A stretch of 64,000 nt of DNA from Earliella scabrosa (lineage: Eukaryota; Basidiomycota; Agaricomycetes; Polyporales; Polyporaceae): the NCBI GenBank assembly GCA_022605405.1, contig JABYQQ010000011.1, positions 620,001 to 684,000 of the forward strand, written 5' to 3'. A model generated the notes under the pieces. That model made no database searches. It saw nothing but the letters and a program-made list of their open reading frames with translations, and was not told the origin of the DNA. Made by a program: the position numbers and the translations under genes. Positions 1 through 12,481 of the stretch are shown piece by piece. Positions within the stretch are counted from its first letter, which is position 1. Every line of letters starts with the position of its first letter.

Positions 1-33
1 GGAGTTCGAATCCGGGGGGACCCTCACTTGCAT

Positions 34-3000
34 TTATGCGGATACATCCGCGAGACGATCGAAACCCTTGCGGATGTATCCGCTATACTGAGACTGCTCA
101 ATGGTGAGACGGCCGCACGAGAAGGCGGGCTCGGCATCGACGGAAGTAGCTAGTGTAGACATCGTCAGCAAACAGGAAACATGTTCTCTCACTTAGATGG
201 AGCTAGACTCACCCATAATGGACAAAAAGTCGAGTGCCATACGCACGAGAGCCGGATCCTCGGAGTTGCTGGCCAGTGCGGCACTCCAGTACGCCAGCGG
301 GTCCTTGACTGTCGCCCGAGGGGGTGCCTCGAGGTACTCTTCAAGGGTGTCTTGAGATCGCCGGATGGAGCAGCCGGCAATGGATGCGAACATGTCACGT
401 GTCGCCTGCGTGCCATTCTAGGAACATTCCCTGTCAGTCCAGACTGCATTCACATATGATGACAGGACATACAGAAGCGGCGCTTGCACTTTGACAACCT
501 GGGCGCACACGCGAGCGTGCGGTGGAGGTGGAACCTGCCACGTTGTCAGTGCGAGTCGGCTTGGTCGGCTTGTACTTCGTCTGCCACTTCTCGGGGAGAA
601 GACGGCACACCTTGTCGATCCAGTCCGCCGGCCATCCAGCCTTACAGAAGTACTGGAGCTTGTAGACCGGGTTGAGTGCTGTGCAGTGTGAAGTTATTAG
701 TAACAGTGCAAGACCTTCGACGATGGAGATCGTACCCATGGCAGACCGGTATATGTCAATCTTGTCGGTCTTTGAGTACTATTGATCCAAAAGAAAGCAG
801 CCACACTGCGCAGCCATGTGGACAGCCAGGGTGAGGTTCGGGTTTGCGATGAACTCGTCGACGTGCTTCGTGAGCACGTCGATGAACGGGATGACTTCGT
901 GGACAAGCGCACAAGTGCTTGAAGAGATCTCGTTGGTTGCGAAGAGAAAAGGCTATGAAAGAGGGACATTAGCCTTTCTGTTCTTCATCTCGATCGCACG
1001 GGCAAGCACCATTGCGACGGTGTTCCATCGAGTCTTGACCATTTGCACAAGTACCTCACTGTTGAGGCCGGCGTCGATGGCGAGCTGGGAGAGGGTGGTG
1101 CGGATCTGAGAACTGTGCCAAACTTTCTGGGAGAGCTTGGTGATCTGGGATGTTGTGTTCAACTCATGGAGTGAATGGTATATCAGCAGTGGGATCGATG
1201 AACCTTCTCGATGACCACTTGGCCGAGCCTGACCTCCTCGTCAGAGAGAGTGAGCTCCAGGTGCTCCGCCTCCAGGCGTTCAAGTTCAGCCTCGTCAGCG
1301 GCCTTGGGGTCTTCATCGGGTCACCGAGCACCTCGACAGCTGGATCGACCCCACATCCATGGCGCCGAACAAATTGAGACATGATGGCCTGCAGAAACCG
1401 TATGTCAGTGGATACGTGAGACGAGGGAGCTGGAAGGAGATACACGACCTTGACAACAAGATTAAGCACATGCCCGAAGCACCGCACACACGTCTCAGAC
1501 CCAAGGGAGCCTGGGACGAGGGTGGCCAGTTTGCGCATTATTGTGCCATTCGTTGACGTGTTGTTGCAGGTAACTGCAATGACCTAGATGTTCATGACAC
1601 TGTGTGAGTACGAGGCTCGAAAGCACCATCCTGCTCTCAATGTACCTTCTTCGCGATGCCGTACTCTTGCAGACATTTGAGGAGCTTCTCTGTGATGTAT
1701 TCCGCAGTGTGTGCATTGGTCAGCCTGCAAAGCCTGTGCAAAAGTCAGCTAGCTCACGACACTCACTGGATGAAGTCAAGAATAATACATTTGATTTCTC
1801 CCTCCTCGTGCCAGCAAGGAAGATGACATTCGGTGACGTCCACCCATCAAGACAGATGTTGACGGCATCGGGAAGGTCCTGAAAGCAGACAATCAGCACT
1901 CCAATCAGTGCGCGAGGGCGGATACTAACACTTCGTGTGAGATGACATACCTTGAGATGCTTGCGCACGCGGATCTTGGTGCTCTTGAAGATGTCTTGGA
2001 CGTCCTGAGAGACCATCCACCGAGATGGGATCTTGGCCTTCGAGTATAGCATGTGTGCTATCTCATGAAACTCCGGGTTGTCCGCGATGGAGAACGGGCG
2101 GTGGCGGCGCGCGCACCACATTGCCACCAGGAACCGAAGGTGGGCGGGAGAGTACATTGTGCCGCTGGTGTACGCGGATATCATCTCCGTCTCGGCCGTT
2201 TCATCGGGATCGCATCCCTTGACACATGACAGGTTACCGGTGGAATCTTGATATTACATCTGGTCAATGTGCTTTCCGGAGTGCCTGAAGGCGAGTCAGT
2301 GCAAAAATCAAGATACAGCAAAAAAAACTCACTTCTTGCATGTAAACCAATGGACCACAGACCCATTGGCACCTGCGACGATCTTGGGCAGGTGGAAGTG
2401 ATCGTAGATGGATGATTGCCAACCGCGCGAGATGAGAGCTATGGAGGTCATGCACAGGTGGGAAGTCATGCACCGAGTGTCTGCTCAGCCATGAGGCCTG
2501 CATACTTCTGTGCAAAGCGGGCCGCCGACCGTTGATGATGTTGATTCCAACAAGTTGCGCAGTGGTGCGCGTGCGCGACTTCACGGCCGAGATGGGCTCC
2601 TCTCCATTGCTTGGCATGGGGGAGCCCTCGTCATCCGAGATTGTGATGACCTTGGGGTCCTCACTACTCTGTGTCTGTGTGTTCTCCGCAGGCGACCGGC
2701 CTCCAGGAGACTCCTCGGAGTCCTGCACCGTCGACGCACCTTCGGTCAACTAGTCCACGGGGGCTGAAAATGGAACGGCATACCTCAGGGACCGGATACC
2801 CATGTCTGAGAACCAGGCGAGGCTTGCGGACAGCCCGCGCGGGCATGTTGAGGGGCGCAGGCAGCTCAGTGTCTTTGAAACACTTGTTGGCACCACTGCT
2901 TGCCCCAGGCTTGACCTTTGCAGGCTGGTCGGCGGGAGTGCCAGCCTTCTGAATGCCGTCGCTGCCGTGAGACTCGGTCTCATGGTGTCGCTTGACCGTG

Positions 3001-3059
3001 GCGCCCTCGCCGGGAAGGGAGGGGTTGGTGGGGGTAATGGGAGAGGAGGTGGACGACAT
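34..3059 (-). CDS. hAT-family transposase with BED-type zinc finger (multi-exon)
   Basis: This is a cut-and-paste DNA transposase. The reading starts at ATG 3059 with a disordered Ser/Pro-rich N-terminus. Near 2,400-2,190 a split BED finger can be read (FTCK, then after an intron GKHIDQM and STGNLSC). The block at about 2184-1720 holds RRHRPFSIADNPEF and LDGWTSPN, both typical of hAT enzymes. RCFGHVLNLVVK (about 1480) and VKTRWNT (about 1050) follow. The C-terminal dimerisation region (DPLAYWSAAL, then across an intron ATSVDAEPAFSCGRLTI) lies at 300-100. After GRLTI the usual hAT tail is replaced by an unrelated stretch ending at a stop at 34-36, so the 3' end may be truncated or recombined. 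Not every intron was resolved, so mild decay cannot be excluded. Family assignment is strong; activity is unknown. Confidence 0.8.
38..83. repeat. Inverted pair of 14-bp GCGGATACATCCGC motifs
   Basis: GCGGATACATCCGC at 38-51 and its exact reverse complement GCGGATGTATCCGC at 70-83 lie in the last codons of the hAT gene. They may mark a subterminal repeat or the junction where the normal transposase tail was lost. This is directly visible; the role is inference. Confidence 0.5.
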
Positions 3060-4197
3060 TGGAGAACTGAGAAGAATAGACCAGAGACAGCATCAGAGTC
3101 AGAGACTGGGGCCAAAATGTGTCACAGACGCATCTATATCTGATTCCTGCTGCCAGCATGTGCGCAGAAGGCAGGTTGGTCAGCTCGATGTCAAGTCGAG
3201 CGGTGCAATCTGACTTGGGCGTGGGGTCCAGGCTTGTAGGGGTTCAACTGAGCACTGCACGACTTGGCCAAGCCGGGCTCCTGCCTGGAGAGTAGCCACA
3301 AGACCTCAGCATAATGATTAGCACACATCATCTGGCCCAATCGATTCAGACAGCTGACATATCTGAGAACAGAGGCTGCATGAGTCCGAGACTATCGCCA
3401 TAATCACGGTTGCAGAGATGGAGAAATTTGGCTGAGTGCCCGCTATTGGGGTGCACCAGAGATCAGCCCAGCCAATCAATGATAGAGCCAAGAAAAACTC
3501 ACCATTGAAGACATCTTGTGATATCGTCATGCGCAGATAACACAGAGGAGGAGTGGAAAGGGGGAAGCTGAGAGATGAGGAGGGCTCGTGCAGAGTGTAC
3601 GGACTTGGGCGTTTATGTGGTTGTTGAAAGCACATTGACAGTTTGGTCCCCACGGGGAAGCAGGGTCATGCAACCCTGATTTTCTGCAAATTCTCCTCCT
3701 ACTCAGTCTCATCCTTGACCACCACTTGCTCGCATATCTTCTGCAGAGTTGCAGCTCACCCCTGAACTTGCTCACCCCATGCGTGCATTGTGATCCTGTT
3801 CCTCTGTGCGCTCGCTTTGATCTAACTTACCTATCTGGGAAATCACTGTACAGCCTGCCCTTGTCCCCAGCTCGGCCAGGTCCCGCTTTCGACAAACTGG
3901 ACATCATCATCAAGAGACTTAGCCTCGTGCACGATACTCGACATGCGGTGTCAATCGTCGCGGAACCAAATGAGCGCATGCTCAGCCCGCCCTCGCCTCA
4001 AGCGCTCATCAATGCCTGCAGCCCTACGCTTCAGCGAGGTGCTCGACAACACTCTGCGCCCCCTCGGATCACACTGAACAACTCTCACATATAGGTCACC
4101 AGCATAGCGCACGCAAGCCTGGACAGACCCCACTGCATTCCACCTCCAGCATCTCCCCCACTGCCACAGCCAACTGCACCGACCAACTACTCCACCA
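3060..4197. other. Intergenic stretch without a recognised gene
   Basis: This holds the upstream region of the minus-strand hAT gene and the region before the small plus-strand gene at 4198. Open frames exist on both strands (for example 3318-3653 minus and 3726-4094 plus), but none shows a recognisable domain or a convincing splice structure. No terminal inverted repeat for the hAT element was identified. Confidence 0.5.
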
Positions 4198-4805
4198 TGG
4201 CTACAATCAACAGTCTTGTCACCCATGTGTACTTCCTCTGCGATGTCAGCATCTAGCGTTCAGTCTCAGGAGAAGTGGTCCAGTCTGTAGTGCTGCTCAT
4301 CAATGGTCCCACAGCACTTGTAACGGTATGACCCTCACGGCCCGCTGGCACCGGCACTGGTATGAGTGTCAGAGAGCTTTGCTGACGATCACTGTCACGC
4401 TCATTCCAGCTCATCCTCTCGACCGCTCTCCACACACTCGAGCTATCCCTGCCTGACCAGTTCAAAGACTGGGTGAAAGCCATCCTCGGGTGGGAAATGA
4501 ACAACTGCAACCCGAGGTACGAGCTGCACGAGCTCGTCCTTGGGATAGCGTTGGTTCATCAAGTGTTCTACTGCAACCTCGACGATGAAGATAGCTGCAC
4601 TCTGTTCTGCCTTTTTGCCAAGCAGTTACACACCGCTGTTATGACTCTAGACCACCACCAACCTGCCGAGCGTGCACTCGCGCATACCATCAATTGGGCG
4701 CACACTATTTTACCCCTGGTGTGTCTCACCTAGCATCTTCATTTGAATGTGTTGACTGACGTATCCCTTCTCATAAGGTGTCTTCTGGTCGCTTGAGCCT
4801 GCTCT
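4198..4805 (+). CDS. Small hypothetical protein next to the satellite
   Basis: I do not recognise this protein. The model starts at an ATG in a favourable context (CACCATGG). Introns are inferred at about 4228-4255, about 4330-4410 (ending TTCCAG) and about 4720-4781, with a stop near 4805. The spliced frame gives a mostly helical protein of about 160 residues, including LINGPTALVTLILSTALHTL and a Cys-containing stretch DDEDSCTLFCLFAKQL. It ends about 40 bp before the satellite array begins, so it may be a remnant that survived array expansion. The first two introns are short and uncertain; the long open exon at about 4411-4720 is the best-supported part. Confidence 0.35.
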
Positions 4806-4846
4806 AACCCCAGAGGTTCCTGCAAGTGCTCAGGCTGCTCGCCACT

Positions 4847-7800
4847 GCAAATAATTGGCAGACACCAAATCAATGCATCGTGCCCACTCTATTAATTGCT
4901 GTGGCCTCGCATGGTCACTGCAAATAATCATTATGCACCAAATCAATGCATCGTGCCCGCTGTATTTATTGTCGTGGTCTCGCACGGCCGCTACAAATAA
5001 TTGGCAGACACCAAATCACCGTGCTTGCTCAATTAATTGTCGTGGCCTCGCACGGTCACTGCAAATGATCAGTATGAACCAAATCAATGCATCGTGCTTG
5101 CTCTATTAATTGTCGTGGTCTCGCACGGTCACTGCAAATGATCAGTATGAACCAAATCAATGCATCGTGCTTGCTCTATTAATTGTCGTGGTCTCGCACG
5201 GTCACTGCAAATAATCACTATGCACCAAATCAATGCATCGTGCCCACTCTATTAATTGCTGTGGCCTCGCATGGTCACTGCAAATAATCATTATGCACCA
5301 AATCAATGCATCGTGCCCGCTGTATTTATTGTCGTGGTCTCGCACGGCCGCTACAAATAATTGGCAGACACCAAATCACCGTGCTCACTCTATTGATTGC
5401 CGTGGTCTCGCAACGGTTATGGTAAATAATCACTATGCACTAAATCAATACATTGTGCTCGCTCTATTAATTGCCGTGGTCTCGCCCGGCCGCCACAAAT
5501 AATTGACAGACACCAAATCACCATGCTTGCTCAATTAATTGCCGTGGTCTCGCACGGTCTGCAAATAATCACTATGCACCAAATCAATGCATCGTGCTCT
5601 CTCTATTGATTGCCGTGGGCTCGCACGGTCACTGCAAATAATCAGTATGAACCAAATCAATGCATCGTGCTTGCTCAATTAATTGTCGTGGCCTCGCACG
5701 GTCACTGCAAATAATCACTATGCACCAAATCAATGCATCATGCTCGCTCTATTAATTGCCGTGGTCTCGCCCGGCCGCTACGAATAATTGGCAGACACCA
5801 AATCACCCTGCTCGCTCTATTAATTGCCGTGGTCTCGCACGGCCGCTACAAATAATTGGCAGACACCAAATCACCATGCTCGCTCTATTAATTGCCGTGG
5901 TCTCGCACGGTCACTGCAAATAATCACTATGCACCAAATCAATGCATCATGCTCGCTCTATCAATTGCCGTGGTCTCGCCCGGCCGCTACAAATAATTGG
6001 CAGACACCAAATCACCGTGCTTGCTCGATTAATTGTCGTGGCCTCGCACGGTCACTGCAAATAATCACTATGCACCAAATCAATGCATCGTGCTCGCTCT
6101 ATTATTTGCCGTGGTCTCGCCCGGCCGCTACGAATAATTGGCAGACACCAAATCACCGTGCTTGCTCAATTCATTGTCGTGGCCTCGCACGGTCACTGCA
6201 AATAATCACTATGCACCAAATCAATGCATCGTGCTCGCTCTATTAATTGCCGTGGTCTCGCCCGGCCGCTACAAATAATTGGCAGACACCAAATCACCGT
6301 GCTTGCTCAATTAATTGCCGTGGTCTCGCACGGTCACTGCAAATAATCACTATGCACCAAATCAATGCATCGTGCTTGCTCTATTAATTGCCGTGGTCTC
6401 GCACGGTCACTGCAAATAATCACTATGCATCAAATCAATAAATCGTGCTCGCTCTATTAATTGCCGTGGTCTCGCACGGCGGCTACAAATAATTGGCACA
6501 CATCTAATCACTGTGCTTGCTCAATTAATTGTCGTGGCCTCGCACGGTCACTGCAAATAATCACTATGCACCAAATCAATGCATCATGCTCGCTCTATTA
6601 ATTGCGGTGGTCTCGCCCGGCCGCTACAAATAATTGGCAGACACCAAATCACCATGCTTGCTCAATTAATTGTCATGGCCTCGCACAGTCACTGCAAATA
6701 ATCACTATGCACCAAATCAATGCATCATGCTCGCTCTATTAATTGCCGTGGTCTCGCCCGGCCGCCACAAATAATTGACAGACACCAAATCACCATGCTT
6801 GCTCAATTAATTGTCGTGGCCTCGCACGGTCACTGCAAATAATCACTATGCACCAAATCAATGCATCGTGCTCGCTCTATTAATTGCCGTGGTCTCGCAC
6901 GGTCACTGCAAATAATCACTATGCACCAAATCAATGCATCGTGCTTGCTCTATTAATTGCCGTGGTCTCGCACGGTCACTGCAAATAATCACTATGCATC
7001 AAATCAATAAATCGTGCTCGCTCTATTAATTGCCGTGGTCTCGCACGGCGGCTACAAATAATTGGCACACATCTAATCACTGTGCTTGCTCAATTAATTG
7101 TCGTGGCCTCGCACGGTCACTGCAAATAATCACTATGCACCAAATCAATGCATCATGCTCGCTCTATTAATTGCCGTGGTCTCGCCCGGCCGCCACAAAT
7201 AATTGGCAGACACCAAATCACCGTGCTTGCTCAATTAATTGTCATGGCCTCGCACGGTTACTGCAAATAATCACTATGCACCAAATCAATACATCGTGCT
7301 CTCTCTATTGATTGCCGTGGGCTCGCACGGTCACTGCAAATAATCACTATGCATCAAATCAATACATCGTGCTCTCTCTATTGATTGCCGTGGGCTCGCA
7401 CGGTCACTGCAAATAATCAGTATGAACCAAATCAATGCATCGTGCTTGCTCAATTAATTGTCGTGGCCTCGCACGGTCACTGCAAATAATCACTATGCAC
7501 CAAATCAATGCATCGTGCTTGCTCAATTCATTGTCGTGGCCTCGCACGGTCACTGCAAATAATCACTATGCACCAAATCAATGCATCGTGCTCGCTCTAT
7601 TATTTGCCGTGGTCTCGCCCGGCCGCTACAAATAATTGGCAGACACCAAATCACCATGCTTGCTCAATTAATTGTCATGGCCTCGCACAGTCACTGCAAA
7701 TAATCACTATGCACCAAATCAATGCATCATGCTCGCTCTATTAATTGCCGTGGTCTCGCCCGGCCGCCACAAATAATTGGCAGACACCAAATCACCGTGC

Positions 7801-10800
7801 TTGCTCAATTAATTGTCGTGGCCTCGCACGGTTACTGCAAATAATCACTATGCACCAAATCAATACATCGTGCTCTCTCTATTGATTGCCGTGGGCTCGC
7901 ACGGTCACTGCAAATAATCACTATGCATCAAATCAATACATCGTGCTCTCTCTATTGATTGCCGTGGGCTCGCACGGTCACTGCAAATAATCAGTATGAA
8001 CCAAATCAATGCATCGTGCTTGCTCAATTAATTGTCGTGGCCTCGCACGGTCACTGCAAATAATCACTATGCACCAAATCAATGCATCGTGCTTGCTCAA
8101 TTCATTGTCGTGGCCTCGCACGGTCACTGCAAATAATCACTATGCACCAAATCAATGCATCGTGCTCGCTCTATTATTTGCCGTGGTCTCGCCCGGCCGC
8201 TACAAATAATTGGCAGACACCAAATCACCATGCTTGCTCAATTAATTGTCATGGCCTCGCACAGTCACTGCAAATAATCACTATGCACCAAATCAATGCA
8301 TCATGCTCGCTCTATTAATTGCCGTGGTCTCGCCCGGCCGCCACAAATAATTGACAGACACCAAATCACCATGCTTGCTCAATTAATTGTCATGGTCTCG
8401 CACGGTCACTGCAAATAATCACTATGCACCAAATCAATGCATCGTGCTTGCTCTATTAATTGCCGTGGTCTCGCACGGTCACTGCAAATAATCACTATGC
8501 ATCAAATCAATAAATCGTGCTCGCTCTATTAATTGCCGTGGTCTCGCACGGCGGCTACAAATAATTGGCACACATCTAATCACTGTGCTTGCTCAATTAA
8601 TTGTCGTGGCCTCGCACGGTCACTGCAAATAATCACTATGCACCAAATCAATGCATCATGCTCGCTCTATTAATTGCGGTGGTCTCGCCCGGCCGCTACA
8701 AATAATTGGCAGACACCAAATCACCATGCTTGCTCAATTAATTGTCATGGCCTCGCACAGTCACTGCAAATAATCACTATGCACCAAATCAATGCATCAT
8801 GCTCGCTCTATTAATTGCCGTGGTCTCGCCCGGCCGCCACAAATAATTGACAGACACCAAATCACCATGCTTGCTCAATTAATTGTCGTGGTCTCGCACG
8901 GTTACTGCAAATAATCACCATTCACCAAATCAATGCATCGTGCTCGCTCTATTATTTGCCGTGGTCTCGCACGGTCACTGCAAATAATCACTCTGCACCA
9001 AATCAATGCATCGTGCTCGCTCTATTAATTGTCGTGGTCTCGCACGGTCACTGCAAATAATCACTATGCACCAAATCAATGCATCGTGCTCTCTCTATTG
9101 ATTGCCGTGGGCTCGCACGGTCACTGCAAATAATCAGTATGAACCAAATCAATGCATCGTGCTTGCTCAATTAATTGTCGTGGCCTCGCACGGTCACTGC
9201 AAATAATCACTATGCACCAAATCAATGCATCGTGCTCGCTCTATTAATTGCCGTGGTCTCGCACGGTCACTGCAAATAATCACTATGCATCAAATCAATA
9301 AATCGTGCTCGCTCTATTAATTGCCGTGGTCTCGCACGGCGGCTACAAATAATTGGCACACATCTAATCACTGTGCTCACTTTATTAATTGTCGTGGTCT
9401 CGCACGGTTACTGCAAATAATCACCATTCACCAAATCAATGCATCGTGCTCGCTCTATTATTTGCCGTGGTCTCGCACGGTCACTGCAAATAATCACTCT
9501 GCACCAAATCAATGCATCGTGCTCGCTCTATTAATTGTCGTGGTCTCGCACGGTCACTGCAAATAATCACTATGCACCAAATCAATGCATCGTGCTCGCT
9601 CAATTCATTGTCGTGGCCTCGCACGGTCACTGCAAATAATCACTATGCACCAAATCAATACATCGTGCTCTCTCTATTGATTGCCGTGGGCTCGCACGGT
9701 CACTGCAAATAATCAGTATGAACCAAATCAATGCATCGTGCTTGCTCAATTAATTGTCGTGGCCTCGCACGGTCACTGCAAATAATCACTATGCACCAAA
9801 TCAATGCATCGTGCTCGCTCTATTAATTGCCGTGGTCTCGCACGGTCACTGCAAATAATCACTATGCATCAAATCAATAAATCGTGCTCGCTCTATTAAT
9901 TGCCGTGGTCTCGCACGGCGGCTACAAATAATTGGCACACATCTAATCACTGTGCTCACTTTATTAATTGCCGTGGTCTCGCACGGTCACTGCAAATAAT
10001 CACTATGCATCAAATCAATAAATCGTGCTCGCTCTATTAATTGCCGTGGTCTCGCACGGCGGCTACAAATAATTGGCACACATCTAATCACTGTGCTCAC
10101 TTTATTAATTGTCGTGGTCTCGCACGGTTACTGCAAATAATCACCATTCACCAAATCAATGCATCGTGCTCGCTCTATTATTTGCCGTGGTCTCGCACGG
10201 TCACTGCAAATAATCACTCTGCACCAAATCAATGCATCGTGCTCGCTCTATTATTTGCCGTGGCCTCGCCCGGCCGCTACAAATAATTGGCAGACACCAA
10301 ATCACCATGCTTGCTCAATTAATTGTCATGGCCTCGCACAGTCACTGCAAATAATCACTATGCACCAAATCAATGCATCATGCTCGCTCTATTAATTGCC
10401 GTGGTCTCGCCCGGCCGCCACAAATAATTGACAGACACCAAATCACCATGCTTGCTCAATTAATTGTCATGGTCTCGCACGGTCACTGCAAATAATCACT
10501 ATGCACCAAATCAATGCATCGTGCTTGCTCTATTAATTGCCGTGGTCTCGCACGGTCACTGCAAATAATCACTATGCATCAAATCAATAAATCGTGCTCG
10601 CTCTATTAATTGCCGTGGTCTCGCACGGCGGCTACAAATAATTGGCACACATCTAATCACTGTGCTTGCTCAATTAATTGTCGTGGCCTCGCACGGTCAC
10701 TGCAAATAATCACTATGCACCAAATCAATGCATCATGCTCGCTCTATTAATTGCGGTGGTCTCGCCCGGCCGCTACAAATAATTGGCAGACACCAAATCA

Positions 10801-11680
10801 CCATGCTTGCTCAATTAATTGTCATGGCCTCGCACAGTCACTGCAAATAATCACTATGCACCAAATCAATGCATCATGCTCGCTCTATTAATTGCCGTGG
10901 TCTCGCCCGGCCGCCACAAATAATTGACAGACACCAAATCACCATGCTTGCTCAATTAATTGTCGTGGCCTCGCACGGTCACTGCAAATAATCACTATGC
11001 ACCAAATCAATGCATCGTGCTCGCTCTATTAATTGCCGTGGTCTCGCACGGCGGCTACAAATAATTGGCACACATCTAATCACTGTGCTTGCTCAATTAA
11101 TTGTCGTGGCCTCGCACGGTCACTGCAAATAATCACTATGCACCAAATCAATACATCGTGCTCTCTCTATTGATTGCCGTGGGCTCGCACGGTCACTGCA
11201 AATAATCAGTATGAACCAAATCAATGCATCGTGCTTGCTCAATTAATTGTCGTGGCCTCGCACGGTCACTGCAAATAATCACTATGCACCAAATCAATGC
11301 ATCGTGCTCGCTCTATTAATTGCCGTGGTCTCGCACGGTCACTGCAAATAATCACTATGCATCAAATCAATAAATCGTGCTCGCTCTATTAATTGCCGTG
11401 GTCTCGCACGGCGGCTACAAATAATTGGCACACATCTAATCACTGTGCTCACTTTATTAATTGTCGTGGTCTCGCACGGTTACTGCAAATAATCACCATT
11501 CACCAAATCAATGCATCGTGCTCGCTCTATTATTTGCCGTGGTCTCGCACGGTCACTGCAAATAATCACTCTGCACCAAATCAATGCATCGTGCTCGCTC
11601 TATTAATTGTCGTGGTCTCGCACGGTCACTGCAAATAATCACTATGCACCAAATCAATGCATCGTGCTCGCTCTATCAAT
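4847..11680. repeat. Satellite array, about 96 units of 73-bp and 68-bp types
   Basis: Tandem units fall into two related classes. The long one begins GCAAATAATCACTATGCACC (73 bp by hand count); the short one begins ACAAATAATTGGCAGACACC (68 bp). They are interspersed, not strictly alternating. Most units contain CCGTG...CACGG around GGTCTC, able to form a 5-6 bp hairpin, and ATTAATTG. Blocks are duplicated as higher-order repeats: the 7435 block recurs at 8009 (574 bp, equal to 6 long plus 2 short units), and the 9321 block recurs at 10041 (720 bp, 8 plus 2) and 11393. The open frames across it are periodic by-products of the repeat and have no coding support. The right edge decays at about 11,680. 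Confidence 0.95.
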
Positions 11681-11910
11681 CACCAATGTCTACCAAATTC
11701 CCATCTGGTTATCGGTTATAACTGGTCATGAACTAATTGTGAAGTGGCTGTGCTCAAAATTGATGTTTTTGCCAAATTGTAGCCCTGAGGCGTGGGAATC
11801 ACACGGTATATAGCACTATATATTTTGAAGGAGAACTCAGTGTGATAGAATCAAAATAAACTTGCCCATATTGGGACAGATGATTTCTTATTGGAGTTTG
11901 ATACGGGCGC

Positions 11911-12096
11911 TTGGTCAGGTCATTGCTAGCACAGCGCAGTTAATGACTGACCCACATCTACGTCCATGCAGCTGGCTCAGCTGATTGCTAGCACGGTGCC
12001 ATTCATCATTTCGTGCCTTCTGCCTACATGCAGCGCACTCAGGTAGTTGCTAGCACAGTGCAATGGATTACTGACCCACTTCAGTCTTCACTGCAA
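11911..12096. repeat. Three tandem copies of a 62-bp repeat
   Basis: Copies start at 11911, 11973 and 12035 and share a TTGCTAGCAC core followed by (A/G)G(C/T)GC and, in copies 1 and 3, ACTGACCCAC. They diverge elsewhere. The array lies between the satellite and the composite element and is unrelated in sequence to the satellite units. Confidence 0.75.
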
Positions 12097-12235
12097 CAGC
12101 TTCAGCAATGCCCAAAGTGAGATGGATGCAGACAGGTGTGATGGATCCATTCATTGCACAGTCCATTGCCCTAAAATACTCAGAGGTTGTGGCCGACCGG
12201 ATGTGACGGAACCCCACATCGGCTTGTCACCCGGC

Positions 12236-12481
12236 CCCGGCCGGGCTCCGCCCATGTCCACGACGCCTGGGCCGGCCGGGGCTCGTAGGGGTCAGTTGCA
12301 CAAACCACTTCAAATGACCTTCCCACCTCGCAGAAACAGCTGTAGCGGTTAAACTATCCCATGTTCCGTTAATCCACGCATTTATGGCCACATTGGGTCA
12401 ACTCTCGGTACGGATACGGGAGGCTTCCCGCGAGAGCCCGGCCGGGACAGGCGTCATGGACATGGGTGGAGCCCGGCCGGG
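12236..12481. repeat. About 47-bp inverted repeat bounded by CCCGGCCGGG
   Basis: The left arm at 12236-12281 and the right arm at about 12434-12481 are near-perfect reverse complements: both read CCCGGCCGGGCTCC(A/G)CCCATGTCC and then ACGCCTG. They enclose about 150 bp. Both arms carry the CCGGCCGG palindromes that recur at 12.77 and 12.81 kb and on the far side of the KDZ element. Confidence 0.8.

Noticed and set aside
1..20. 3' end of a tRNA gene (TTCGAATCC-like T-loop)
   Set aside because: Only a B-box-like string is visible at the window edge, the adjoining stem does not pair well and there is no upstream sequence to test.
4855..11640. Many open frames of 66-140 codons with repeated peptides
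   Set aside because: They follow the satellite period, share no codon or domain signature, and exist only because the repeat lacks stops in one frame.
4847..11680. CRISPR array
   Set aside because: The whole unit repeats without unique spacers, unit length varies by class, and the genome is fungal.
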